Shown here: positions 14,273 through 21,847 of the stretch, piece by piece
How the letters are laid out: each line of letters starts with the position of its first letter
How positions within the stretch are numbered: the first letter of the stretch is position 1
Source: a virus
DNA: 21,847 bases
Virus record (IMG/VR): IMGVR_UViG_3300017763_000240
Coordinates: 1-21,847 of that record
Strand: one strand, 5' to 3'
Program-made: the position numbers and the translations under genes
Notes under the pieces: model-generated
Told to the model about the DNA's origin: nothing
Database searches by the model: none
What the model saw: the letters and a program-made list of their open reading frames with translations, nothing else

Positions 14273-16318
14273 TTATGCTGGAAATGTTGCTCCAGTTGGT
14301 AGTACATTGAAATCTAATATAATAAATTCAGCTGTTTTAGTTGGTTGTAGATAAATTTGACCTATCAACTCATTTCTATCAATAACATCTGGTGTATTAT
14401 TACTATCATCCATTACTACTTTAAAAGCAAATAATCCTTGTCTTTGTTGTACTCCTTCTAAATAAGGATTAACTGACGTTAAAAAATTATTTCTTGTAGC
14501 TATAGTATTTTGTTCAAATACTAAGTTATCTGCTACTTGTGAAATAAAACTCTTAAGAGCTATTAACAATCTTCTTACATTTACTCTATCTAAAGCAGAT
14601 GATTTTTTCTGTAATGTTTTTTGTCCAAATACTACAACTCCATTTTGTGGGAAGGTTGCAATTGGGTTAACATTTGCCTCATATAAACTATCTCTATTTC
14701 CAGAAGTTAATTTTCTTTCTGCTTTTAATACTTGACCTAATCCACCTCTTGTTAAACCTGCTGGTGCAAACCATGGGTCTGAAGAAGCGTCTGTAAAGGC
14801 ATATACTCCAGGAATAAATGTTGAAGCTGGAGCCCATACTTGTCTACCTGTGTCTGCATCTAATGATTGTAACCAAGGCCAGTATGTAGCTGCGTATGAA
14901 GTATCAAATCCACTTGCTGCCGCTGTAGCTTGTCCAACTGTTGATCCATATCTTCGTAAATCTATTACCGCTAAACAATCTTGACGATTTTCAGCTACTG
15001 CTATTAGTGAATTTACTTGTGAAGGATGAACTTGGTGAATTAATCCTGGTGCTGATAATAAATTAAATTGATAATTATCTTTATTATTCATTAATGCTAT
15101 TGATGCTGTGTAATCATTAGCCGATATACCCTGAATATCACCAGCTGTAATATTTTCATTGAATTGAGCTGCACTTGCTCCTGGGAATAAACTTCCAGCA
15201 CCATCACCAAATGAACCAGAACCTAAATGAGGTAAACTTCCTGTAAATTCATTTTTAGGAGTACCATTATTATCAAAGTAATTTGGTGTTTTTTTCTGTA
15301 CATGAGAAACATAGACATATCTACTTTTGTTTACATAATTTCCATATTCTGGTAAGTAAGTGTCACCACCCTCTGTTGTTGGGGCTCCACAATAACTATT
15401 ACCTATTGCTGCTTCTATATAATTAGGAGCTAATGGATCTAATGATATATTATTAAAAGTTTCTAAAATAGCCTTTTGATTTTGTTTATCATCACCTCTA
15501 CGAATAGCTAAACTAAATACACCTGATGATGTGTTTGTTGCTGTAATTTCCCATCTTAAGTTATCAGCTGATCCACTATCTAAAGCACCTCCTCCAATTT
15601 CTGAGCCTGTGCTATTCATAAGATCACCTTTTGAAATTGTAGTTAATGTAAATGGTGTTTGTGCTTGTAAGTTAGAATCTTGAATTCTAAGTGTTAAATC
15701 TGTTCCTGGTCCCTTATCTGGGTCTGTAGAAGCACCTAATGATGCTGATGAAAACGTTATAGTATCACCTGCTTCATAATCACTACCTGAATTTGTTACT
15801 ATAATTGAAACTCCTTCTAAAGATGCTGTTTTAGCCAAATCAATAGTAAATTCTGCTCCTGATCCAGCTCCAGCAGTTGATGGAGTTAAACCTGATACAC
15901 TACCTAATCCACTACCAGTGATATTAAAACTACCTATTAGTGTCCAATCAGTTTGACCTGTTGTTGTTTCTTTAAGCCCTTGATGTCCATGTAAAGTATG
16001 TACATCTTTGGATTGAGCACCTGCCCAATTACCTGAAGAAGATACTACTCTAGTTACTAGTAATGAATTACCACCTTGTCTAAAATAATTATTTGCCGCT
16101 ACTTGATTTAAGTATGAGTATTGCTGTGATCCACTTGTTACAGCCCCACCAAAAATTGCTAAATACTCACTATATGAGCTAACTTCTGTTGGTTTTTCTA
16201 CTGGACCTTTAACAGATGGGCCAATAATCGCCGCACCATATTCTCTTGGCCCTTGGGTTATTTGAGATGAATCATTTTCTCTTGCTAATACACCGGGAGA
16301 TATTAAAGTTTCTGCCAT
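14273..16318 (-). CDS. 18: Contractile tail sheath protein (gp18)
   Basis: 681 aa (T4 gp18 has 659). It forms the contractile outer cylinder of the tail. The N-terminus has the sheath signature LISPGVLARENDSSQI (5-20), followed by YGAAIIGPSVKGPVEKPTEV and a YSEYLAIFGG segment. The middle (about 120-300) is a Gly/Ser/Thr-rich strand domain, the variable outer domain in this family. The C-terminal third holds the conserved core: LTRGGLGQVLKAERKLTSGN, GVVVFGQKTL, VNVRRLLIALKSFISQVADN, and a final QPTKTAEFIILDFNVLPTGA. Sheath core residues normally exchange strands between subunits through these termini. The gene stands between a 76-aa small gene and the tube gene and has its own upstream motif 28 bases before the ATG. 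Confidence 0.93.
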   Translation of the reverse strand: MAETLISPGVLARENDSSQITQGPREYGAAIIGPSVKGPVEKPTEVSSYSEYLAIFGGAVTSGSQQYSYLNQVAANNYFRQGGNSLLVTRVVSSSGNWAGAQSKDVHTLHGHQGLKETTTGQTDWTLIGSFNITGSGLGSVSGLTPSTAGAGSGAEFTIDLAKTASLEGVSIIVTNSGSDYEAGDTITFSSASLGASTDPDKGPGTDLTLRIQDSNLQAQTPFTLTTISKGDLMNSTGSEIGGGALDSGSADNLRWEITATNTSSGVFSLAIRRGDDKQNQKAILETFNNISLDPLAPNYIEAAIGNSYCGAPTTEGGDTYLPEYGNYVNKSRYVYVSHVQKKTPNYFDNNGTPKNEFTGSLPHLGSGSFGDGAGSLFPGASAAQFNENITAGDIQGISANDYTASIALMNNKDNYQFNLLSAPGLIHQVHPSQVNSLIAVAENRQDCLAVIDLRRYGSTVGQATAAASGFDTSYAATYWPWLQSLDADTGRQVWAPASTFIPGVYAFTDASSDPWFAPAGLTRGGLGQVLKAERKLTSGNRDSLYEANVNPIATFPQNGVVVFGQKTLQKKSSALDRVNVRRLLIALKSFISQVADNLVFEQNTIATRNNFLTSVNPYLEGVQQRQGLFAFKVVMDDSNNTPDVIDRNELIGQIYLQPTKTAEFIILDFNVLPTGATFPA

Positions 16319-16346
16319 TTTTATGTTTAATTAATATTATTTTTTA

Positions 16347-16356
16347 TTATAAATAT
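16347..16356 (-). promoter_or_regulatory. Late-promoter-like motif ahead of the sheath gene
   Basis: An exact ATATTTATAA followed by TAAAA on the minus strand, 28 bases before the sheath ATG. It lies in the 57-base gap after the 76-aa gene. Confidence 0.55.
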
Positions 16357-16375
16357 TAGAAACTAGTTCAAAAAA

Positions 16376-16606
16376 CTATTCTGATTTTGTAAAAGTACCA
16401 GTTTCTAAGTCAATATTTCCATTTCCATATTTATCTTGAAGTTCTTTACCAAATTTATCTCTTTCTTCACGAGCTTCCTCTAATTGAGGTATTATTGCTA
16501 ATTTTTGAGCTTCAAGGTTTCCTAAGGCAAATATAATTTCGTTTGCTTTAGTTTGAATTTCTTTTAATTTTTGAATTTCTTCTTTTTGTAACTTAATTTT
16601 TTCCAT
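16376..16606 (-). CDS. Small coiled-coil protein, 76 aa, unknown function
   Basis: Residues 1-60 are almost entirely helical and charged (KIKLQKEEIQKLKEIQTKAN; LEEAREERDKFGKELQDKYG), broken by IIFALGNLEAQKLAIIPQ in the middle, so a helical hairpin or coiled coil is likely. The tail NGNIDLETGTFTKSE resembles small phage proteins of unknown role that end in an 'iDlexGei' pattern. It has its own upstream motif 14 bases before the ATG and lies between gp15 and the sheath gene, so it is expressed with virion genes. It could be an assembly chaperone or scaffold-like helper; no enzymatic motif is seen. Confidence 0.7.
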   Translation of the reverse strand: MEKIKLQKEEIQKLKEIQTKANEIIFALGNLEAQKLAIIPQLEEAREERDKFGKELQDKYGNGNIDLETGTFTKSE

Positions 16607-16620
16607 AATAAAACATTTGT

Positions 16621-16630
16621 TTATAAATAT
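16621..16630 (-). promoter_or_regulatory. Late-promoter-like motif ahead of the 76-aa gene
   Basis: An exact ATATTTATAA on the minus strand, 14 bases before the ATG, in the 41-base gap after gp15. Confidence 0.55.
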
Positions 16631-16647
16631 AAAGTTTTTTCTTAAAA

Positions 16648-17571
16648 TTATCTATTTCTACCATCAGAGTTTGGATTTTGTAAATTTGATGGGCTATTTA
16701 CATTATCTATATTAGATACAGTTTCTGATGTTATATTAACTTTTGATTTAGTATTATATTTTTTCATTGAATTTAAATCTTTTTGTATAACATCAGGTAT
16801 TATGTAGCCTCTTAAATCTATATTAAAAGTTCCTTTTACTAATCTATCTCTTCCTGTGGTTAATTCTGTCGCAGTTGAAAAACTATCTATTCTAGCTTTA
16901 AATTTAAATCTTTCGGGATCACCCCAATATGAATCTGATGCATATTCTACTGCTTCTATTACTTTATTTAATTGTTCCATATAATAAGTTTGTATTATAC
17001 AGCTATACGATAATGTTACAAAGTCAGGAACTGCAATAGTTTGGAACTGTTTTACAGGGATTCTATTATTTAAAGCATTAAAATTAGAATATGAATTTTT
17101 AGGGTTATATCCTTTTCCAAAAGTTCCATATAAATTGGGTTGGTTAGAATCTAATTTATTATATGTAGTTCTATCTTTAGTTATAGTATCTCTTTTTAAA
17201 ACTATAATAGGTAACATAACAGCTCCATCTTTATCTCTATAATATCCATCTCTTCTAAAAGATTTCCATCTTTCAGGGCTACCATATATTACTGGTACCG
17301 TTCTTCTTTCACCATTTTGGTATACAAAAGGTTTAATTACATTATTAAAATAATAAAATACTGCTTCATCTAAATCTTGAATGCCAATTGAAAATTGTTT
17401 TGATGGATCATTTTTAGAACTTAATTTAGTAGATCTATTAAATTCTATCCCCGTTTGAGATTTATTAGGGTTTTTAGAAGTATTAGGATTACCCCTCTCT
17501 TTATCAAAAGCAGTTTGTTGAGAAATACTTATGTCTCTTTGTTTTTTAGGATATGGTTTAAAGTTGGCCAT
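16648..17571 (-). CDS. 15: Tail terminator / sheath stabiliser (gp15-like)
   Basis: 307 aa (T4 gp15 has 272). gp15 caps the top of the tail, stabilises the sheath and joins it to the head neck. The best match to T4 gp15 is the segment RTVPVIYGSPERWKSFRRDG (90-109; T4 has IRVPITYASKEHF), followed by a hydrophobic PIIVLKRDTI and, later, VTLSYSCIIQTYYMEQLNKV with a helix before YWGDPERFKFKARI, which corresponds to the T4 segment around YELSIFTRYEDDMFQIVEQI. A FNIDLRGYIIP strand follows. The N-terminal 60 residues and the C-terminal 40 are polar, Asn/Ser-rich and probably disordered. The start overlaps the gp14 stop by one base (TAATG), a sign of coupled translation. Order gp13-gp14-gp15 is as in T4. 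Confidence 0.8.
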   Translation of the reverse strand: MANFKPYPKKQRDISISQQTAFDKERGNPNTSKNPNKSQTGIEFNRSTKLSSKNDPSKQFSIGIQDLDEAVFYYFNNVIKPFVYQNGERRTVPVIYGSPERWKSFRRDGYYRDKDGAVMLPIIVLKRDTITKDRTTYNKLDSNQPNLYGTFGKGYNPKNSYSNFNALNNRIPVKQFQTIAVPDFVTLSYSCIIQTYYMEQLNKVIEAVEYASDSYWGDPERFKFKARIDSFSTATELTTGRDRLVKGTFNIDLRGYIIPDVIQKDLNSMKKYNTKSKVNITSETVSNIDNVNSPSNLQNPNSDGRNR

Positions 17572-18101
17572 TAAAATCTTTCTTTATAAGGTGATATAGC
17601 TACTTTATCAGCAGGTATATAATATGTTTCTAAAATAATAGATAAATTAGCTCCAAAATTTTCTAATCCTGGGTTTAATGGGTTAGGTGTTCCATCTGAA
17701 TTATTATTTGGGTAATCTGGGTTTTTACCTAAGAAATATTGGTTTGAAATGGTTCCGCTTACTCCATAATAATCATTTTGATATAATACTATATCACCAA
17801 CTTCAGGTACTACATTAGCATCCTTTAAATCCGCTCTTAAAAATGAAAATCTAATATTTCTTATATACCCAATACCTAATTCATCTTCGGGATAACTTTG
17901 GGGTTGTCTTAATATCAAACAATTAAATAGAAAAGGACCATCATAATATTTTTCACCAGAAGCTTCTCCATATAAATTAACTGTTGTTTCTTCCAGTTTG
18001 TATTTATATATAGCCGCCTGTTGGGTGATTATATTACCCATTAGTTCACGGTTTATTGTCCTTACTAAGCTTACATCACGTAAGCGCCCAAACATTGCCA
18101 T
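17571..18101 (-). CDS. 14: Neck protein (gp14-like)
   Basis: 176 aa, shorter than T4 gp14 (256). It should form part of the neck collar joining head and tail. Similarity to T4 gp14 is by eye: VNLYGEASGEKYYDGP (41-56), SFLRADLKDANVVPEVGDIV (86-105, like the T4 segment with EPKEGDLIYF), and YQNDYYGVSGTISNQYFLGK (107-126, like T4 [20 protein letters not shown]). A loop rich in Asn, Pro and Gly follows (127-152). The C-terminal T4 extension is absent. The ATG at 18101 lies just after the gp13 stop at 18103, and gp15 follows with a one-base overlap, so gp13-14-15 form one translational unit. Confidence 0.76.
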   Translation of the reverse strand: MAMFGRLRDVSLVRTINRELMGNIITQQAAIYKYKLEETTVNLYGEASGEKYYDGPFLFNCLILRQPQSYPEDELGIGYIRNIRFSFLRADLKDANVVPEVGDIVLYQNDYYGVSGTISNQYFLGKNPDYPNNNSDGTPNPLNPGLENFGANLSIILETYYIPADKVAISPYKERF

Positions 18102-18102
18102 A

Positions 18103-19248
18103 TTATCCGATATAAATTGTATACGGAACTTGTTTTAATTCCGTTTGTTTAAATTCTGTTTCTTGTGCTCTTCTTTCTAATAATGATTTACGAGAAGTTT
18201 CATCAAAATATCCTCTTAATCTTTCTATTAAAGTTGTTTTTTCAGCTGTAGCGGCTGCTATTAAATCAGATTGATTTAAGGTTACTGATGCATCGGGGAT
18301 TGGAATATTACTATATTTTCCTCTAACATATCCTAACATTTCTTTAGCTAATGCTAAAGTATATTCAAAAATCCATTGTCTGCCTACTGAGTTAATAGAT
18401 TTATAACTTGGATTAGTATAAGGAGTATTAGATACATTAGATACTTTTGCTACCGCACTTTCATTACTAGAGTTAATTCTATCATCTAATTTAATGTATT
18501 CAAAATGTAAATGAGCACTACCGCTACCTGGTAGAGGGAATATTCTAACTTTATTGTTTTTAATTTCAAAACTATAATTAGATCTACGAATGCTATCACT
18601 CATTTCTATTTGTTGAATAATTTGCATATCATAATTAAGTGGCATCATTAAGAAATTAATAGCCGGACTCATACCTCCAAATCCAAAACTATCAAACATA
18701 TTCATTGTACCAAACCCAGTACCCACATAAGGATCGTAATACCTTGTAATTGCTGGGGATGATTCATAAAATACTCTTTTTATTTCAATACTACCTGTTA
18801 TACTATTATCTGTTGCCCAGGTTTTTAAATCATAATCTTGTATTGATTCAGTAAGAGGAATTGAGCCACTATAATAAGGTATATTTCCTCCTGTACCAGC
18901 TTCTGCTCCATACTGTTCACTTAATCTTACTATTGAAGCAAAACTTGGTGTAACTATTGATTCATTTAGGTTACTACCTGTAGATAAACCTTCTAATGAT
19001 AATTGATTATCTCTTATTTTATAGGCATATAATTCATTTCCATAAGTAGTTACTGCTTCTTCAAATGCAGTAAAAAATGAACCTGACTGTAATTCTACAT
19101 CTACTAGCGGATAACCTAATCTTTGAGCACAAAATTTTGCTACTTTAACAGCATCTGTTTGAAATTCAGTATCACTGCTATAAAATCCAAAGGGAACAGC
19201 ATCTGCTGACCAGCTAGGATTACCATCATATATGGGGATATTTGCCAT
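18103..19248 (-). CDS. 13: Neck protein (gp13-like)
   Basis: 381 aa (T4 gp13 has 309). It forms the collar beneath the portal with gp14. Two conserved parts are visible: an N-terminal helical segment CAQRLGYPLVDVELQ followed by FFTAFEEAVTTYGNELY (40-74; T4 has LRRLGAPIINVELT and ALELYGEYHF), and a C-terminal helical part RQWIFEYTLALAKEMLGYVR (290-309) then PIPDASVTLNQSDLIAAATA and EKTTLIERLRGYF (T4: RWVKAYATALAKELNGQIL, then [20 protein letters not shown]). The last residues YTIYIG match the T4 ending FGILVG. A Gly/Met/Phe-rich loop sits at 175-205, as in T4. It follows two tandem copies of the late-type motif. This is one of the clearest T4 matches here. Confidence 0.86.
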   Translation of the reverse strand: MANIPIYDGNPSWSADAVPFGFYSSDTEFQTDAVKVAKFCAQRLGYPLVDVELQSGSFFTAFEEAVTTYGNELYAYKIRDNQLSLEGLSTGSNLNESIVTPSFASIVRLSEQYGAEAGTGGNIPYYSGSIPLTESIQDYDLKTWATDNSITGSIEIKRVFYESSPAITRYYDPYVGTGFGTMNMFDSFGFGGMSPAINFLMMPLNYDMQIIQQIEMSDSIRRSNYSFEIKNNKVRIFPLPGSGSAHLHFEYIKLDDRINSSNESAVAKVSNVSNTPYTNPSYKSINSVGRQWIFEYTLALAKEMLGYVRGKYSNIPIPDASVTLNQSDLIAAATAEKTTLIERLRGYFDETSRKSLLERRAQETEFKQTELKQVPYTIYIG

Positions 19249-19261
19249 ACTTATATTTTAT

Positions 19262-19271
19262 TTATAAATAT
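19262..19271 (-). promoter_or_regulatory. Late-promoter-like motif ahead of the gp13-14-15 operon
   Basis: An exact ATATTTATAA on the minus strand, 13 bases before the gp13 ATG. It overlaps a TATAAATA read on the same strand, because the sequence here is nearly palindromic. Confidence 0.58.
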
Positions 19272-19275
19272 TAAA

Positions 19276-20013
19276 TTAGTTCTTATTATTATAAATATAG
19301 GAACCTGATGTAGTGATTGATATGCCTCTATCTACTGCATCTTGGTAATATGCTAACAAATCTTCTACAATTGAATCTCTATGATTAGTGTTTAAAGTAA
19401 TTGCTTCTAAATTTTTTATTTTCCTAGCAGCAGTATATAAAAATTTAAATCCAGAATCTGATTTTTTCTTTAGATCCGTTTGGTTTGAATCACCACATAT
19501 CATCATTTTACTTCTTAAACCTATACGAGAAGTAATCATCTCCATTTGTTCATGAGTAACATTTTGTGCTTCATCCACAATAATCATTGAGTCTAAAAAT
19601 GTTCTACCCCTCATAAATGATACAGGTACTATTTCTATTTTACCATCTTCAATAAGCTTTTCAATTTTAACTTTATCATATAATTGGTAAAAATTTTGGT
19701 ATATAGGTTGAACCCATGGATCCATTTTTTCTCTTAAATCACCAGGTAAAAAACCTATTTCTTCTTTTGATACGGTAGGTCTAGTTATTATAATTTTATC
19801 ATACATTCTTCTTAATAAACCATCAAGAGCAACATTACATGCTAAAAGTGTTTTTCCACTTCCAGCTCCACCACCTAATAAAGTGATTGTATTTTCAAGT
19901 ATAATTGCTTTAGCTTCTTTTTGTTCGGCATTAAGTTGGAGTTTGAACTTAATTGGGTTTTTTGGAATTCTCTTCGGACGGTACACGTCGTCAGTATGCG
20001 GTTTAGACGCCAT
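19276..20013 (-). CDS. phoH: PhoH-like ATPase
   Basis: 245 aa. A P-loop NTPase of the PhoH family, common in marine and other phages; its role in infection is not settled, although the family is related to RNA-acting helicase-type ATPases. Motifs: Walker A GGAGSGKT (48-55, K54), IIITRPTVSKEEIGFLPG (74-91), Walker B IIVDEAQN (144-151, D147 and E148) and ICGDSNQTDL (172-181), a sensor-like segment. The first 30 residues are basic and polar. The start is the ATG at 20013; a longer frame upstream is in another register. The gene sits between the capsid and neck genes, not its usual T4 surroundings. Its last codons contain a copy of the late-type motif. Confidence 0.92.
   Translation of the reverse strand: MASKPHTDDVYRPKRIPKNPIKFKLQLNAEQKEAKAIILENTITLLGGGAGSGKTLLACNVALDGLLRRMYDKIIITRPTVSKEEIGFLPGDLREKMDPWVQPIYQNFYQLYDKVKIEKLIEDGKIEIVPVSFMRGRTFLDSMIIVDEAQNVTHEQMEMITSRIGLRSKMMICGDSNQTDLKKKSDSGFKFLYTAARKIKNLEAITLNTNHRDSIVEDLLAYYQDAVDRGISITTSGSYIYNNKN
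19289..19298 (-). promoter_or_regulatory. Second late-promoter-like motif before gp13, inside the phoH end
   Basis: An exact ATATTTATAA on the minus strand, inside the codons for the last residues of the PhoH-like protein (SYIYNNKN). It lies 27 bases upstream of the other copy, so gp13 has a tandem pair. Coding constraint could explain it, so confidence is lower. Confidence 0.4.
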
Positions 20014-20136
20014 AGATTTCTTAATTTAGGGGTTATACAAATAATTAGAGCAAACAATAATAATACGTTAAAATACGGGTAAATTTTAATATAAAGATAT
20101 AGTGAGATAAGTATAGTTCCCATAAAACGCTGTTGG

Positions 20137-20146
20137 TTATAAATAT
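20137..20146 (-). promoter_or_regulatory. Late-promoter-like motif downstream of the capsid terminator
   Basis: An exact ATATTTATAA on the minus strand, ten bases after the capsid gene terminator. It is 123 bases before the phoH ATG but only 13 before another ATG at 20123. It would restart transcription for phoH and possibly a small upstream frame. Confidence 0.52.
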
Positions 20147-20155
20147 AAAAAGGAT

Positions 20156-20181
20156 AAAAAAACCCGACCAAAGGCCGGGTT
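20156..20181 (-). terminator. Rho-independent terminator after the major capsid gene
   Basis: The minus strand reads AACCCGGCC, loop TTT, GGTCGGGTT, then continues to seven T. That is a 9-bp stem with one G-T wobble. It lies 28 bases after the capsid stop codon and is the strongest hairpin in the window. It would isolate the capsid transcript. Confidence 0.9.
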
Positions 20182-20209
20182 AATTTTAAATGCTATTGAT
20201 AATTACCTA

Positions 20210-21829
20210 TTAGATAAGGTGAAGATCAGAGCAAATGATTTTACCATAAAATTCTGGTCTTACCATTTTCTTAGCATATCTAGTTAATAATCCTTTTCTT
20301 GGTGTGAAAGTATCTGGATCATATACTAGAGGAGTCATAATTAACGGAATATATGGAGCAAACACGGCACCAGCTTCTAGGAACTGAGATCCTCTAAATC
20401 CTAATAGGATTACGTTTTCTTTCATATATGGGTTTTTGTAGACTTTTTGTCTGCTATTTAAAGCACCAACTTTCTGTACGCCAAATGCATAAGAAGCTTT
20501 TGAAGCATCACCATCTGAGTCAGCAGCAAATCCTGGAATTGATTCTAGGACTGTTCCTACTGATGGAGAACATACTAGGAAGTTTGCACCACCTCTTAAT
20601 GTTCTTTGGTGAATTATATTACTTAGCTTTTGGATTTTAGTTCCTAAAGTTTGGAACCACTGTCCTTGGCTATTATAGAATCCTAATGAAGTAGATGTTC
20701 CATTAGCATCATGCTCTCTAGCTGTGTCATTCTTAGCTGACCATACTTCTGTTCCTGCAGCTGCAGAATCCATTAACATGTCAAGAATTTCTAGATCGAT
20801 TTCTAATGAAATGTACTCACTTAAGATAGAAGTCAATTCTGCTTCAGCATCTAGAGCATGGTAAGCGTTAAGATCTTGAGCGAACTCAGGCGTCCAAACT
20901 GCTTTTAATTTTCTAGTTTTAGCTACAATAGCAGATGATTTCATCTGTACATTAATTTCTGGAATTTGGATTGAACTATTTCCACCATTTAATGTTGTGT
21001 TACCATCTTCAAAGTCACCTCTTCGGTCATCAAGTGGTTGTTGTTGGTAAATTGCTTTAAGAGCGTTACCGTCAGTGATCTTATCTCCAGCTGCTTCGTC
21101 TACGATAAAGTTTACGTGAGTTGAAGTTTGAGTAGTGTATGCAGCAATATTAATTGCATCACTACTAGATCCAGTTGCTAATGAAAAAGCTCTAATTCCT
21201 TCGTAGTCAGCATTATTTAGCTTATTTACAGGGAATTTAACTTTTAATAATGTACCAGCAGCCATAGAAGCAGATAATGAATTATCATAATTAACAGCTT
21301 TCCAGTCAGCAGATTCTGATGTTACAGCTGCTACTGATTCTGTGTTGTTAATAGAATATCCAAATCTACCTTCTCCGTATAGTCCACCTGTTGCACCGTT
21401 ACCAAATGGGTTGTTACCATCTGTATCACCGTACATAGAATCTCCTGAACTAAAAGGAGATACATTACTTCCATATTGGAAATCTAGATAAAATACAAGA
21501 CCTGAAGGTAAGTTCATTGGTTGTACTGATACGAATTCTTGAGCAGCTATTTGTCCGAATACCTTTCTTACTAAAGGTAAAGCGATACCTGCCCATTGCT
21601 CACCTACACCTGCAGTGAAGGTAGCTCCTGCTACACCACCACCTGTTTGTGAACTTTCTACTACAAGTTGTTTAGCTTGGTTTTCAAGGATCATTCCCAT
21701 GTTACTTTTGGAAGAACCATTCATACCTTCTAACAAACCTGTTTTTTCCCACTTTTCAGCTAATCGAGCAGCGTCGCTCTGTACTGAGTGATATGGGTTT
21801 GCACTTTCTAATAAAGTTTGTAAACTCAT
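20210..21829 (-). CDS. 23: Major capsid protein (gp23)
   Basis: 539 aa (T4 gp23 has 521). HK97-fold capsid subunit. The N-terminus follows the T4 plan: a helical prohead segment with MILENQAKQLVVESS (46-60; T4 has KIFENQEKD), a Gly-rich stretch, then a helix VGEQWAGIALPLVRKVFGQI and FVSVQPMNLPSGLVFYLDFQYG-type sequence, close to T4 CGVQPMNSPTGQVFALRA. Near the C-terminus are ENVILLGFRGSQFLEAGAVF and YIPLIMTPLVYDPDTFTPRK, also typical of the family. In T4 the prohead protease removes the first 65 residues; here a similar cut after E58 or E49 is plausible. The start is the ATG at 21829 with an A-rich leader and no Shine-Dalgarno sequence. The gene has its own strong terminator, as expected for the most abundant virion protein. 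Confidence 0.95.
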   Translation of the reverse strand: MSLQTLLESANPYHSVQSDAARLAEKWEKTGLLEGMNGSSKSNMGMILENQAKQLVVESSQTGGGVAGATFTAGVGEQWAGIALPLVRKVFGQIAAQEFVSVQPMNLPSGLVFYLDFQYGSNVSPFSSGDSMYGDTDGNNPFGNGATGGLYGEGRFGYSINNTESVAAVTSESADWKAVNYDNSLSASMAAGTLLKVKFPVNKLNNADYEGIRAFSLATGSSSDAINIAAYTTQTSTHVNFIVDEAAGDKITDGNALKAIYQQQPLDDRRGDFEDGNTTLNGGNSSIQIPEINVQMKSSAIVAKTRKLKAVWTPEFAQDLNAYHALDAEAELTSILSEYISLEIDLEILDMLMDSAAAGTEVWSAKNDTAREHDANGTSTSLGFYNSQGQWFQTLGTKIQKLSNIIHQRTLRGGANFLVCSPSVGTVLESIPGFAADSDGDASKASYAFGVQKVGALNSRQKVYKNPYMKENVILLGFRGSQFLEAGAVFAPYIPLIMTPLVYDPDTFTPRKGLLTRYAKKMVRPEFYGKIICSDLHLI

Positions 21830-21847
21830 TGTTTAAGTTTTAATAGG

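Noticed and set aside
14160-14354. Plus-strand frame over the sheath/tube junction
   Set aside because: It crosses two minus-strand genes and the promoter-like motif; no protein features.
9801-20146. The ttataaatat copies read as plus-strand promoters (T4 late octamer is TATAAATA)
   Set aside because: In the plus direction they would point into the 3' ends of minus-strand genes, and no plus-strand gene exists here.
20428-20640. Plus-strand frame opposite the capsid gene
   Set aside because: Antisense shadow of a strongly supported gene.
1-21847. tRNA genes, CRISPR arrays, insertion sequences, attachment sites
   Set aside because: No cloverleaf-like, regularly repeated or inverted-repeat-bounded structure was seen by eye; the gaps between genes are all under 200 bases.

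Overview
The window is a contiguous stretch of a T4-like (myovirus-type) tailed phage genome. Every gene I can support lies on the minus strand, so the functional order runs from the right end to the left end. The DNA is AT-rich and genes are packed with gaps of 2 to about 100 bases. Homology judged by eye to T4 virion proteins (gp23, gp13, gp14, gp15, gp18, gp19, a gp26-like protein, a gp27-like hub and gp32) places it among distant T4 relatives, but the gene order and several proteins differ clearly from T4. None of the start codons I inspected has a convincing Shine-Dalgarno sequence; leaders are A/T-rich. That habit, and a TTTG-N20-TATATTAG element upstream of gp32, fits a Bacteroidota host. 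This is inference: there is no host gene here. A family A DNA polymerase in a T4-type phage recalls the far-T4 / Rhodothermus phage RM378 side of the group.

Right to left: the major capsid protein (20210-21829) ends at a strong terminator. Then come a PhoH-like ATPase (19276-20013) and the neck and tail-completion genes gp13, gp14 and gp15 (16648-19248). These are followed by a small coiled-coil protein (16376-16606), the tail sheath (14273-16318) and the tail tube (13742-14230), which ends at a second terminator. The next unit holds a small membrane protein (13364-13633), a gp26-like protein and a 95-codon tail-chaperone-like frame (12285-13290), closed by a third hairpin. The tape measure (9815-12241) follows. 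A tight baseplate operon then holds a 53-aa mini-gene, a 607-aa tube-initiator-like protein, a 93-aa LysM protein, a 1315-aa hub carrying a C-terminal peptidoglycan-cleaving domain, and a 249-aa protein of unknown role.

With only 23 bases between them, the virion module runs into replication genes: a family A DNA polymerase with an apparently degenerate exonuclease region (1510-2787), an unknown 155-aa protein, a gp32-like single-strand binding protein (167-997), and the first codons of a probable UvsX/RecA-like recombinase cut by the window edge.

Three observations stand out. (1) A probable programmed +1 frameshift on a seven-T run would join the gp26-like protein to the chaperone-like frame, which has no ATG start of its own. 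(2) An exact 10-base motif, ATATTTATAA on the coding strand, sits mostly 13-28 bases upstream of virion genes and looks like this phage's late promoter. (3) The baseplate hub is fused to a lambda-R-like (GH104-like) lytic domain instead of a T4-lysozyme domain. No tRNA gene, CRISPR array, insertion sequence or attachment site was seen, and no gene-free stretch exceeds 200 bases.
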